Positions 33,258 through 40,968 are shown, counted from the first letter of the stretch. The stretch is DNA of 64,000 nt from Aequorivita todarodis (GCF_028561335.1 NZ_JAQQTG010000002.1:62001-126000), one strand, 5' to 3'. Numbers and translations: made by a program. The notes: a model not told the origin generated them from the sequence alone.

Positions 33258-33928
33258 AGATAAATAAACAAACTCCCTCCCCTTCGGGGAGGGCTGGGGT
33301 GGGGCTGAAAATTTGCGGAATGAAACACAATATTGCCGAAGTGGCCACACTTCAGCCCGATTATTTGGGCTTTGTTTTTTACGAGAAAAGTCCACGTTAT
33401 TTTGACGGAGAAATTCCTGCGTTACCGCCGCGAATAAAGAAAGTCGGGGTTTTTGTGGATGAAAAGATTTCAAAAGTGATTGATTTGTGCAAAAAATATG
33501 CTTTGGATGTAATCCAGCTTCACGGTAACGAAACGAAAGAATATGTCCTCGACTTGCAGGGCTATCTTACCTTGCTTTATCCCGATGTGCTGGTGTGGAA
33601 GGCTTTTAGCGTTGACGAAGAATTCGATTTCAGCGAAATAAAAATTTTTGAAAATAAAGTGGATGCATTTCTTTTTGACACAAAAGGCAAAGAAAAAGGT
33701 GGCACCGGAAAAACCTTTGATTGGGAAATTTTAAAAAAGTATCCATCGAAAAAACCTTTCATTCTTAGTGGTGGAATTGGTTTGGAAGAAGTTGATCCAT
33801 TGAGAGAACTGCTAAAAACAGATCTTCCCATACACGCAATTGATGTGAACAGTAGGTTTGAAACTGAGCCGGGGAGGAAGGATGTTTTAGCATTGACATC
33901 ATTCATAGAACTGTTGAAACACGACTGA
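33254..33928 (+). CDS. trpF: phosphoribosylanthranilate isomerase
   Basis: 224 residues. The catalytic cysteine is in KICGMK and the aspartate in IDVNSRFE. The family normally begins MKICGM; here six residues from ATG 33254 are followed by a repeat-encoded TPSPSGRAGVGL (33273-33307) before KICGMK. The start overlaps trpC by four bases, so the upstream ATG is the natural one. An in-frame GTG in the repeat two codons before the lysine is an alternative. The gene ends in a CACGACT heptamer unit. Confidence 0.94.
   Translation: MKINKQTPSPSGRAGVGLKICGMKHNIAEVATLQPDYLGFVFYEKSPRYFDGEIPALPPRIKKVGVFVDEKISKVIDLCKKYALDVIQLHGNETKEYVLDLQGYLTLLYPDVLVWKAFSVDEEFDFSEIKIFENKVDAFLFDTKGKEKGGTGKTFDWEILKKYPSKKPFILSGGIGLEEVDPLRELLKTDLPIHAIDVNSRFETEPGRKDVLALTSFIELLKHD
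33273..33307. repeat. 35-bp GC-rich element at the N-terminus of trpF
   Basis: Matches the trpG element at 30652-30686 at 34 of 35 positions, at the equivalent place just before the KI start strand. Two separate genes in one operon carry the same insert at the same site type. Confidence 0.9.
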
Positions 33929-33949
33929 AATGACCCACGACTCACGACT
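33920..33949. repeat. CACGACT heptamers at trpF end
   Basis: Three CACGACT units (33920-33926, 33936-33942, 33943-33949) span the trpF stop and the gap before trpB. They match the seven-copy array upstream of trpC. Confidence 0.8.
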
Positions 33950-33996
33950 AAATACTCATTAATAATTACTCAATCTTGAATTTTAAACTTTGAATT

Positions 33997-35184
33997 TTGA
34001 ATAAAAAATATAACGTAAACGAAAAGGGTTATTACGGCGATTTTGGCGGCGCGTATATTCCCGAAATGCTGTACCCAAATGTGGAGGAACTCAGACAGAA
34101 CTATTTGAAAATAATGGCCGAGGAATCTTTTCAAAAGGAATTCCGACAACTGCTGAAAGATTACGTGGGGCGGCCAACGCCGCTTTATTTTGCGAAGCGT
34201 CTTTCGGAAAAATACAGTACAAAAATTTACTTAAAACGCGAAGACCTTTGCCATACGGGAGCCCATAAAGTGAACAACACCATCGGGCAAATTTTAATGG
34301 CAAAACGATTGGGCAAAACCCGAATTATTGCCGAAACCGGCGCCGGACAACACGGCGTAGCGACCGCAACCGTGTGTGCTTTGATGGGTTTGGAATGCAT
34401 CGTTTTTATGGGCGAAATCGACATAAAACGCCAAGCGCCAAACGTAGCCCGAATGAAAATGCTAGGCGCAAAAGTGGTTCCCGCAACAAGTGGAAGCAAA
34501 ACTTTGAAAGATGCTACAAACGAAGCCATCCGCGATTGGATAAACAATCCTTTGGACACACATTATATTATCGGCAGCGTGGTTGGCCCACATCCGTACC
34601 CCGATATGGTGGCGCGGTTTCAAAGTGTGATTTCCGAAGAAATAAAAAAGCAGCTGAATGAAAAAGAAGGACGCAAAAACCCAGACTTTGTGGTTGCCTG
34701 TGTGGGTGGCGGAAGTAACGCGGCCGGTGCTTTTTATCACTATTTGAACGAACCCGAAGTTGGAATAATCGCCGTGGAAGCCGCCGGAAAGGGAATTGAC
34801 AGTGGCGAGAGCGCCGCAACCTCGGCTTTGGGAAAAGTGGGAATTATCCACGGCAGCAAAACGCTGTTGATGCAAACTGCCGATGGGCAAATTACAGAAC
34901 CCTATTCTATTTCCGCAGGTTTAGACTACCCTGGAGTTGGCCCAATGCACGCCAATCTTTTTGCCAGCGGTCGCGGTGAGTTTATTTCGATAACCGATGA
35001 CGAAGCGATGCGGGCCGGACTGGAACTCTGCAAACTGGAAGGCATTATTCCCGCCATTGAAAGCAGCCACGCACTCGCGATTTTTGAAACCAGAAAATTC
35101 AAAAAAGATGATGTGGTTGTAGTGAACTTGAGCGGACGTGGAGATAAAGACCTCGATACGTATATTAAATATTTTAATCTGTAA
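33997..35184 (+). CDS. trpB: tryptophan synthase beta subunit
   Basis: 395 residues. The PLP lysine is K91 in [14 protein letters not shown], and the phosphate-binding [10 protein letters not shown] and the SGRGDKD end are normal. It condenses indole with serine. No ATG is available between the upstream in-frame stop (33991) and the conserved domain, so the start is TTG at 33997. A 33-bp palindrome of the RAYT-linked family separates it from trpA. Confidence 0.95.
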   Translation: MNKKYNVNEKGYYGDFGGAYIPEMLYPNVEELRQNYLKIMAEESFQKEFRQLLKDYVGRPTPLYFAKRLSEKYSTKIYLKREDLCHTGAHKVNNTIGQILMAKRLGKTRIIAETGAGQHGVATATVCALMGLECIVFMGEIDIKRQAPNVARMKMLGAKVVPATSGSKTLKDATNEAIRDWINNPLDTHYIIGSVVGPHPYPDMVARFQSVISEEIKKQLNEKEGRKNPDFVVACVGGGSNAAGAFYHYLNEPEVGIIAVEAAGKGIDSGESAATSALGKVGIIHGSKTLLMQTADGQITEPYSISAGLDYPGVGPMHANLFASGRGEFISITDDEAMRAGLELCKLEGIIPAIESSHALAIFETRKFKKDDVVVVNLSGRGDKDLDTYIKYFNL

Positions 35185-35187
35185 TTG

Positions 35188-35220
35188 AGACCTCACAGGT
35201 TTTTGAAACCTGTGAGGTCT
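35188..35220. repeat. 33-bp RAYT-type palindrome between trpB and trpA
   Basis: AGACCTCACAGGTTT, loop TTG, then AAACCTGTGAGGTCT: perfect 15-bp arms. It belongs to the family that flanks the RAYT pseudogene at 59201 and 59810. The stem lies 4 bases after the trpB stop and 12 bases before the trpA start, so it might also tune trpA expression. Confidence 0.9.
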
Positions 35221-35231
35221 ATTTCTATATT

Positions 35232-36008
35232 ATGAACAGAATTCAAAGTAAACTTTCAGAAGACAACCTGCCTGCCAAACTGCTTTCCATATATTTCACC
35301 GCAGGCTATCCAAAATTAAACGACACGGTGGAAATACTTCAGCAATTGGAAAAAAGTGGAGTCGATTTTGTAGAAATCGGTTTGCCCTTTAGCGACCCTT
35401 TGGCGGATGGGCCTACCATTCAAGCCAGTTCGCAAATTGCATTGAAAAATGGAATGACTACCGATTTGCTTTTTCAGCAACTAAAAAATATTCGGAAAAC
35501 GGTTTCCATGCCGCTGATTTTGATGGGATATTTCAATCCCGTGCTTCAATTCGGGATCGAAAATTTCTGCCGAAAATGTGCTGAAGTCGGCATTGACGGC
35601 TTGATTCTTCCCGATCTTCCTTTAGCAGAATTCGAAGAAAATTATGCCGAAATTTTCAGAAAATACAATCTTATAAACATCTTTTTGATAACGCCACAAA
35701 CTTCGGAAGAACGCATCCGGCAGATTGACGCAGCTTCCGAAGGCTTTATTTATATGGTGAGCAGCGCGAGTGTTACCGGAAGCTCTTCAGGTTTTGGGGA
35801 GAAACAGGAAGCTTATTTTAAAAGAATTGCTTCGCTTTCACTTAAAAATCCACAAATTATTGGGTTTGGAATAAACAATTCGGAAACATTTCAGCAAGCA
35901 ACAAAACATGCCAAAGGGGCAATCATTGGCAGTGCCTTTATAAAAATGCTTTCGGAAGAAGGAATAGCCGGAATTTCAGCATTTATAAGCGCTATCCGCA
36001 AGGTTTAA
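35232..36008 (+). CDS. trpA: tryptophan synthase alpha subunit
   Basis: 258 residues, TIM barrel. Catalytic glutamate in VEIGLPFSDPLADGP and the aspartate in the same loop, plus the YMVSSASVTG loop and the phosphate-binding GFGINNSE and GAIIGSAF motifs. It releases indole to TrpB. Last gene of trpEGDCFBA. Confidence 0.96.
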   Translation: MNRIQSKLSEDNLPAKLLSIYFTAGYPKLNDTVEILQQLEKSGVDFVEIGLPFSDPLADGPTIQASSQIALKNGMTTDLLFQQLKNIRKTVSMPLILMGYFNPVLQFGIENFCRKCAEVGIDGLILPDLPLAEFEENYAEIFRKYNLINIFLITPQTSEERIRQIDAASEGFIYMVSSASVTGSSSGFGEKQEAYFKRIASLSLKNPQIIGFGINNSETFQQATKHAKGAIIGSAFIKMLSEEGIAGISAFISAIRKV

Positions 36009-36093
36009 CCATTCTTTAGCAAGGGTTTAAGGGAATTTGTGATTTGGTTTTTCTATTTTAGAGGTTCAATTAAAAACGAAAAATAGAACTATT

Positions 36094-36222
36094 ATGGAAA
36101 AGAAATTTGAAAGAAAAACAGAACAGAAAAATCCCACGAACCCAACGGGAAATACCAATCAAAAGACCAATGAGTTTGACATAGATGAGAAAACCATCAA
36201 AAAACAACAAAACAAGAAGTAA
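36094..36222 (+). CDS. small polar ORF before bTHX
   Basis: 42 residues, MEKKFERKTEQKNPTNPTG and a lysine-rich end, highly charged and probably disordered. Its TAA stop overlaps the ATG of the ribosomal protein gene (TAATG), suggesting coupled translation. No family recognised; the coupling is the main support for it being a gene. Confidence 0.6.
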   Translation: MEKKFERKTEQKNPTNPTGNTNQKTNEFDIDEKTIKKQQNKK

Positions 36223-36353
36223 TGGGCAAAGGTGACAAAAAAACAAAACGGGGCAAGATTAGCATTGGCAGTTTCGGCAAATTAAGGCCGAAACGAAAAA
36301 AATTTAACGTGCGCCCAAAACCAACCAAGGACGCCCAAATTAAAGAAACTTAA
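36222..36353 (+). CDS. 30S ribosomal protein bTHX
   Basis: 43 residues starting MGKGDKKTKRGKISIGSFGK, the signature of the tiny basic Thx protein of the 30S subunit (usually MGKGD..T.RGKI..G..GK.RP). The C-terminal extension KKFNVRPKPTKDAQIKET is longer than the Thermus form, as in other Bacteroidota. It starts inside the stop codon of the preceding 42-residue ORF and is followed by a strong terminator. Confidence 0.85.
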   Translation: MGKGDKKTKRGKISIGSFGKLRPKRKKFNVRPKPTKDAQIKET

Positions 36354-36382
36354 AATAGATTGATTTTCGTTTTAAGTTGAAT

Positions 36383-36427
36383 AAAAAGGTTTTTGAGAAC
36401 AGATTTTAGTTCTTAAAAACCTTTTTT
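36383..36427 (+). terminator. intrinsic terminator after bTHX
   Basis: AAAAAGGTTTTTGAGAAC pairs with GTTCTTAAAAACCTTTTT (18 pairs, one G-T) around AGATTTTA, followed by T. It lies 30 bases beyond the bTHX stop and also closes the trp region. Confidence 0.9.
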
Positions 36428-36463
36428 AATGCCAATAATCGTCAATAAAACAATTTTTTTAGG

Positions 36464-36490
36464 AATTCCCCCTGCAAGGGCTAGGGGGCT
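36464..36490. repeat. GC-rich half element upstream of mvaA
   Basis: AATTCCCCCTGCAAGGG followed by CTAGGGGGCT is a decayed member of the CCCCC/GGGGG family, next to the candidate mvaA promoter. Confidence 0.6.
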
Positions 36491-36494
36491 TCAC

Positions 36495-36502
36495 TATCTT
36501 TG
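36495..36502 (+). promoter_or_regulatory. candidate -7 element of mvaA
   Basis: TATCTTTG is an exact TAnnTTTG match 22 bases before the ATG. The expected -33 region is occupied by the GC-rich repeat, so no clear -33 box is visible. Confidence 0.5.
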
Positions 36503-36524
36503 CAACCAAATGATATTTACGTAA

Positions 36525-37841
36525 ATGAACCAACCCGTTTCAGGATTTTCAAAAAAAACAAAGCAGGAAAAGATTGATTGGCTTGCAGAAAATTACCTGC
36601 AAAACAATCCTGATGCCGTGCAAATCCTAAAAAAGTATTGGAATGAAGATGCCCAACTGCAGCAGCTTCACGACGATTTTATAGAAAATACACTCTCCAA
36701 CTACTATTTGCCCTTTGGCATTGCGCCCAACTTTTTAATCAACGGAAAACTCTTCGCATTGCCGATGGTTACCGAAGAAAGCTCGGTGGTTGCAGCTGCC
36801 AGCAATGCCGCAAAATTTTGGCTTGAACGCGGCGGATTTAAGGCGGAAGTGTTTTCCACTGAAAAAAATGGTCAAATCCATTTCAATTTCTACGGAAGTG
36901 AAAAAAGTATCGAAGCATTTTTTGAAGCAGTAAAACCGAAACTTCGCGAGAGCATCCAATCCATCGAAAAAAACATGAAAGCCCGTGGCGGCGGACTTTT
37001 GGAGCTTTCTTTAGTAGATAAATCGCATATTCTCGATGGCTATTTTTACATTCACGCCACTTTTGAAACGCTGGATGCCATGGGCGCCAATTTTATAAAC
37101 AGTTGTTTGGAGCAAATGGCACATACGTTTGAGGAGGAAGCGAAGCATTTTGAACCTTTTCAGCAAAAGGAAACCTATCCCGACGTGGTGATGAGTATCC
37201 TTTCAAACTATGTTCCCGAATGTTTGGTGCGTGCCGAGGTGAGCTGTAAAGTAGAGGAATTGACTACCAAACATTACGACGGAAAGCAGTTTGCTGAGAA
37301 ATTTGTCCGTGCCATTGACATCGCAAAAACCGAAAGCCGCCGCGCAGTGACCCATAATAAAGGCATTATGAACGGGGTTGACGCAGTTGTTTTGGCAACG
37401 GGAAATGACTTCCGCGCGGTGGAAGCCGGGGTTCACGCCTATGCTGCCCGAAACAGCTATTACGGCAGTTTGACGCACGCAAAAATCGAGGATGATGTTT
37501 TCACTTTTTGGATTGAATTGCCATTGGCCGTTGGAACTGTTGGCGGGTTGACATCACTCCACCCATTGACAAAACTGGCTTTTGAAATCCTCCAGAAACC
37601 AAATGCCAAGGAGTTGATGAAGATTATGGCCGTTGCCGGGCTTGCGCAAAACTTCGCCGCTGTTCGGTCGTTGGTTACCACGGGCATTCAAAAAGGCCAT
37701 ATGAAAATGCACTTGATGAATATTTTGAACCAGTTGCAGGCTTCCAAGAAAGAAAAGGAAAAGGCGATGGAGCATTTTATGAAAAATACCATTTCGCACA
37801 GTGCCGTTGTGGATTTTTTGGAAGAACTCAGGAAACATTAA
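36525..37841 (+). CDS. mvaA: class II hydroxymethylglutaryl-CoA reductase
   Basis: 438 residues, the usual length for the class II (degradative-type) enzyme of the mevalonate pathway. Recognisable blocks are MVTEESSVVAAASNAAKFW, the TLDAMGANFINSCLEQM substrate region, NKGIMNGVDAVVLATGNDFRAVEAG and GGLTSLHP. In many Flavobacteriaceae the GYDIA kinase gene follows directly; here only a broken copy of its start follows, and the intact kinase is 840 bases away. Confidence 0.93.
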   Translation: MNQPVSGFSKKTKQEKIDWLAENYLQNNPDAVQILKKYWNEDAQLQQLHDDFIENTLSNYYLPFGIAPNFLINGKLFALPMVTEESSVVAAASNAAKFWLERGGFKAEVFSTEKNGQIHFNFYGSEKSIEAFFEAVKPKLRESIQSIEKNMKARGGGLLELSLVDKSHILDGYFYIHATFETLDAMGANFINSCLEQMAHTFEEEAKHFEPFQQKETYPDVVMSILSNYVPECLVRAEVSCKVEELTTKHYDGKQFAEKFVRAIDIAKTESRRAVTHNKGIMNGVDAVVLATGNDFRAVEAGVHAYAARNSYYGSLTHAKIEDDVFTFWIELPLAVGTVGGLTSLHPLTKLAFEILQKPNAKELMKIMAVAGLAQNFAAVRSLVTTGIQKGHMKMHLMNILNQLQASKKEKEKAMEHFMKNTISHSAVVDFLEELRKH

Positions 37842-37845
37842 CAAA

Positions 37846-37893
37846 CTTTGCGCCTTTGCGACTTTGCGTGCAAATTTATCTCGCAAAGACGCG
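37846..37893. repeat. CTTTGCG/CGCAAAG inverted repeat after mvaA
   Basis: AACTTTGCGCCTTTGCGACT and TTGCGTGC face TCTCGCAAAGACGCGAAG. Third member of the family seen at 11982 and 21928, again directly after a gene end. Confidence 0.75.
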
Positions 37894-37906
37894 AAGAACT
37901 ACAGAA

Positions 37907-38008
37907 ATGAAAAACAGCTATCCCAGCAACGGAAAATTATTGCTCACGCGCCAGTATGTGGTGCTTGACGGCGCAACAGCTTTGGCCATTGAGAAAACCA
38001 AACCTTAA
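37907..38008 (+). pseudogene. 5' remnant of a GYDIA-type GHMP kinase gene
   Basis: The first 28 codons (MKNSYPSNGKLLL then YVVLDGATALAI) align with the start of the intact kinase at 38683, with 69 of 84 bases equal by my count. After the alanine-isoleucine the frame continues only to a TAA at 38006-38008. It retains the ATG that the intact copy lacks, and it occupies the expected position after mvaA. The remnant and the intact copy enclose the toxin/antitoxin-like pair. Confidence 0.85.
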
Positions 38009-38046
38009 GTAAATAGTGTGAAAATTGATTGACCATTTACAAAACT

Positions 38047-38328
38047 ATGGAAATTATTTGGACAGATTTGGCTTTTTATAGTTATGACAGGAACGTTGAG
38101 TATCTTTTGGGCGAATGGTCAAGGGAAGTTACGCTAAAATTCATATTTAAAGTCGAGGAAGCAGAAAAATTACTGATTAAAAACCCAAATTTAGGAAGGT
38201 TTGATGAAGAATTAAACCTTCACAAGTTATTGATTGTGAAACAGATTTACCTCTTTTACGAATTAGAGGGGAACCATATAATTTTTATCGATTTTTGGAA
38301 TAATTTTCAGAAACCGTATTGGTTATAA
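38047..38328 (+). CDS. RelE/ParE family toxin-like protein
   Basis: 93 residues from ATG 38047 (an in-frame TTG at 38029 is less likely). The pattern MEIIWTDLAFYSYDRNVEYL ... LKFIFKVEEAEKLLIKNPNLGR ... HKLLIVKQIYLFYELEGN ... FIDFWNNFQKP matches Bacteroidota RelE/ParE toxins, which act on ribosome-bound mRNA or gyrase. It is convergent with the putative antitoxin; both stop codons lie in TTATAA. AT-rich composition compared with its neighbours suggests a transferred module. Confidence 0.8.
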   Translation: MEIIWTDLAFYSYDRNVEYLLGEWSREVTLKFIFKVEEAEKLLIKNPNLGRFDEELNLHKLLIVKQIYLFYELEGNHIIFIDFWNNFQKPYWL

Positions 38329-38634
38329 TTTATATTTTTCTTTGATAAAATCCCTTACCTCCTTACTTGTTTTGGTTCTTCCTTCACGGTAATCTTGCCT
38401 ACCTCTTTCAATATTTTCCAGCATTTCATTTTTATAAACTTCTTTCGGAAATAATAGGGCGGTTAAAATTTCTACCTCATGGCTCGTAAAGGCATTTTCC
38501 CTTAATTTTCGGTACATAGTAGGTTTACTGATATTTAATTTATTCACAAAAAAATCGAGTTTATAATCCGAATTTTCAATTAACTTTGGCAAACTTTCTA
38601 TATAAGAATTATATTCTTTAACCAATGCTATCAT
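38323..38634 (-). CDS. HTH protein, putative antitoxin of the RelE/ParE-like toxin
   Basis: 103 residues. A helix-turn-helix is visible at about 28-50 (FFVNKLNISKPTMYRKLRENAF), followed by a helical tail rich in charge (ERGRQDYREGRTKTSKEVRDFIKEKYKL). It resembles the small XRE-like antitoxins paired with RelE/ParE toxins in Bacteroidota, but here the genes are convergent with a six-base overlap instead of in one operon. Whether it neutralises the toxin is inferred from position. Confidence 0.65.
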   Translation of the reverse strand: MIALVKEYNSYIESLPKLIENSDYKLDFFVNKLNISKPTMYRKLRENAFTSHEVEILTALLFPKEVYKNEMLENIERGRQDYREGRTKTSKEVRDFIKEKYKL

Positions 38635-38682
38635 AATTTAATACTATTTCGTTTAAATAATTTATCAAATTTAATCATAATT

Positions 38683-39597
38683 TTGAAAAAATCATTCCAC
38701 AGTAACGGAAAATTATTGCTCACCGGCGAGTACGTGGTGCTGGACGGTGCAACAGCTTTGGCCATTCCCACAAAATATGGGCAGTCTTTGGAAGTTTCCG
38801 TTTCAGAAAAAGAAGGAATTCACTGGAAAAGCTTCGATGAAAAAGGAACGGTTTGGTTTGAGGATTTCTTCGACTTAAAAACTCTTGAAGGTAAAAACCA
38901 GCGGAGTGAACTTTCCAAAACACTTTCAAAAATAATTGTAGAGGCCAAAAAGCTGAATCCAGATTTTCTGTCACATAATGAAGGAATTTTAGCTGAAACC
39001 CAGTTAGACTTTCCGCGCAATTGGGGTTTGGGCACCTCATCAACCTTGATAAGCAACATTGCACAATGGGCAGAAGTGGATGGTTTCGCTTTGCTCGCCA
39101 ACAGTTTTGGCGGAAGCGGGTACGATATTGCCGCCGCACAAAGTGACGCTCCTATTTTATATGAATTAAACCACGGAACCCCAGAATTCAAAAAAATAAA
39201 GCTGCCGTGGAACTTTACCGATTCCTTATTTTTTGTGCATTTGAATGAAAAGCAGGACAGCAAAGAAGGTATTGCGCGCTACAGAAATACTTCGGCAGAA
39301 GAAAAAAATATTCAAAGAATTTCAGACATCAGCAATAAATTGTTGGCTTGTGATTCGCTTTCAGATTTTGAAAAATTGATGGATGCACACGAGGAAACTA
39401 TTTCAGAAATTATAAATCTTCCAACGATTAAATCAAAACTTTTTAAGGATTTTCCTGGAACTATCATAAGTCTGGGCGCTTGGGGCGGCGATTTTGTTTT
39501 GGTTACGGGCGATGTTTCTGATATGGATTATTTCAAGAAAAAAGGGTTTGGAACAGTTATTCCTTTTGATGAAATGATTCTGAAAACAACTTCTTAA
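38683..39597 (+). CDS. GYDIA family GHMP kinase
   Basis: 304 residues. GHMP kinase fold with NGKLLLTGEYVVLDGATALAIPT, a glycine-rich ATP loop WGLGTSSTLIS, the diagnostic GSGYDIAAAQSDAPI and the C-terminal GAWGGDFVLVTG. It is linked with the mevalonate pathway by its family and by its neighbour mvaA. The only available start is TTG 38683; the remnant copy upstream has ATG at the same codon. The 5' end therefore appears to have been rebuilt when the toxin/antitoxin-like module arrived. Confidence 0.9.
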   Translation: MKKSFHSNGKLLLTGEYVVLDGATALAIPTKYGQSLEVSVSEKEGIHWKSFDEKGTVWFEDFFDLKTLEGKNQRSELSKTLSKIIVEAKKLNPDFLSHNEGILAETQLDFPRNWGLGTSSTLISNIAQWAEVDGFALLANSFGGSGYDIAAAQSDAPILYELNHGTPEFKKIKLPWNFTDSLFFVHLNEKQDSKEGIARYRNTSAEEKNIQRISDISNKLLACDSLSDFEKLMDAHEETISEIINLPTIKSKLFKDFPGTIISLGAWGGDFVLVTGDVSDMDYFKKKGFGTVIPFDEMILKTTS

Positions 39598-39609
39598 GAA
39601 AAGGTTATA

Positions 39610-39662
39610 AAACAAAAATCCCCAAACAGAAACCGTTCGGGGATTAAATGTGGTGCCTCCAA
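39610..39662. repeat. 53-bp direct repeat, distal copy (terminator plus tRNA-Phe 3' end)
   Basis: Identical to 39980-40032. It contains the intrinsic terminator hairpin (ATCCCC...GGGGAT, minus strand) and the last bases of the tRNA-Phe acceptor stem. Homology continues after a small replacement as AACTAGGGACA at 39680-39690 (equal to 40039-40049). Confidence 0.95.
39613..39646 (-). terminator. duplicate tRNA-Phe terminator
   Basis: On the minus strand AATCCCC...GGGGATT with an inner AAC/GTT pairing, then TTTTT. It also lies 16 bases after the plus-strand kinase gene and could end both transcripts. It is identical to the terminator at 39983-40016. Confidence 0.8.
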
Positions 39663-39690
39663 CCCCGAAGCCTCGGGGGAACTAGGGACA
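39651..39690 (-). pseudogene. 3' fragment of tRNA-Phe with palindrome in the T arm
   Basis: On the minus strand GTCCCTAGTT leads into a 17-base replacement (CCCCCGAGGCTTCGGGG) and then TTGGAGGCACCA. Compared with the intact tRNA the T-loop hexamer is replaced by a palindrome of the GC-rich family. The TAG of this fragment is the stop codon of the GIY-YIG gene. Confidence 0.85.
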
Positions 39691-39969
39691 GTTTCTTCTT
39701 AAAATATCTTTTAAAATTTCAGGATTGGCAATCACTTTCCTTAAAAAAGCACGACTTTTCATTTTTTTGATGAACTTTTCAAGAAACAAAGCTTCATTCC
39801 TATCTGAGCATTGGTAGCTGACTAGCACTTTCCAATCATTTGCGTTTTTGGTAAAATTATTTTTAAAATAATTATTATTGTGCTGGTGAACCCTAATCGC
39901 TAAATCTTGAGTTTCTCCAACATAATGCTTATCGACCGTTCGTGAATAAATAATGTATAGATAATGCAT
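39682..39969 (-). CDS. GIY-YIG nuclease-domain protein located at tRNA-Phe
   Basis: 95 residues from ATG 39969; the frame extends back into the tRNA gene but that part is not protein-like. The GIY-YIG core is YLYIIYS...HYVGET, the catalytic arginine R26 and H30 lie in LAIRVHQHN, and a glutamate is in EALFLEKFIK, so the UvrC/UPF0213-like nuclease fold looks active. It follows the tRNA-Phe gene and its terminator on the same strand, and its stop codon lies in a copy of the tRNA 3' half. This placement suggests the gene is the cargo, and possibly the agent, of an insertion at the tRNA. Confidence 0.88.
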   Translation of the reverse strand: MHYLYIIYSRTVDKHYVGETQDLAIRVHQHNNNYFKNNFTKNANDWKVLVSYQCSDRNEALFLEKFIKKMKSRAFLRKVIANPEILKDILRRNCP

Positions 39970-39982
39970 AATCCATATTAAA

Positions 39983-40016
39983 CAAAAATCCCCAAACAGA
40001 AACCGTTCGGGGATTA
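39983..40016 (-). terminator. tRNA-Phe terminator
   Basis: AATCCCC...GGGGATT hairpin followed by TTTTT on the minus strand, five bases after the tRNA-Phe 3' end. It is part of the 53-bp direct repeat. Confidence 0.85.
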
Positions 40017-40020
40017 AATG

Positions 40021-40093
<73 letters not shown>

Positions 40094-40239
40094 ATTATTG
40101 AGACGGCAAATATAAAGCTATTTTCGTTTTTGCAAAACAATAATTAAAAAAATAAAAAAGATAATCCATACCCAATTTAATAAGGCATTAACAATTACTT
40201 GCTGCTTCAAGTTGTATTTTTAACCCCTCAACAAAAAAA

Positions 40240-40968
40240 ATGAATCTCACAATTGATGTAGGGAACACCCTAATAAAGCTTGGAGTGTTCGATTCCGGAA
40301 AACTCAAGCTGAAAAAAACGTGCCTAAAAAAAGATTTTTTGCACACGCTTGCCGAAATTTCAGAAGCTTTTCCCGCTATTCAGAAATGTATTATCTCTTC
40401 GGTAGCGAATCTTTCAGAACATCAATCAATAAAGCTACAGCATCAATTTGACGTTCTGATTTTAAACCATCAAACTAAAATTCCATTTACCAATAAATAT
40501 GAAACACCGAATACTCTGGGTATAGACCGGATTGCCCTAGTAAGCGCGGCGGCCGAGCAATATGCTGGCAAAAATGTTTTGGTGATCGACGCAGGGACCT
40601 GTATTACGTATGATTTCTTAAATTCGAAAAGCGAATACTTGGGCGGGGCTATTTCTCCAGGCATTTCGCTTCGCTATAAAGCTTTGCATACGTTTACCGA
40701 AAAATTACCGTTACTGGAGGCAAGCAATCCAAATTTATATATAGGAAACAATACCGCAACCTCCATCCATTCAGGAGTGGTGAACGGTGTTTTGTACGAA
40801 ATAGATGGCTATATAAGTGAGTATAAGAAAAATTACGACAATTTAACAGTTATTTTAACAGGTGGGGACGGACATTTTTTGCGAGATAGCATAAAAAATG
40901 ACATCTTTGCCAACTCAAATTTTTTATTGGAGGGATTGAACCATATTTTAGAATATAACAAACATTGA
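40240..40968 (+). CDS. coaX: type III pantothenate kinase
   Basis: 242 residues of the ASKHA fold. The motifs are NLTIDVGNTLIKLG (phosphate 1), TLGIDRIALVSAA (pantothenate), VLVIDAGTCITYDF with the catalytic aspartate, GGAISPGISLRYKAL and ILTGGDGHFL. It makes 4'-phosphopantothenate, the first step to coenzyme A. Its TGA overlaps the next ATG, opening a six- to seven-gene run. Confidence 0.95.
   Translation: MNLTIDVGNTLIKLGVFDSGKLKLKKTCLKKDFLHTLAEISEAFPAIQKCIISSVANLSEHQSIKLQHQFDVLILNHQTKIPFTNKYETPNTLGIDRIALVSAAAEQYAGKNVLVIDAGTCITYDFLNSKSEYLGGAISPGISLRYKALHTFTEKLPLLEASNPNLYIGNNTATSIHSGVVNGVLYEIDGYISEYKKNYDNLTVILTGGDGHFLRDSIKNDIFANSNFLLEGLNHILEYNKH

Noticed and set aside
37846-37893. CRISPR-like array suggested by repeated CTTTGCG words
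   Set aside because: Units are short, contiguous and inverted, with no spacers of constant length and no cas genes nearby.
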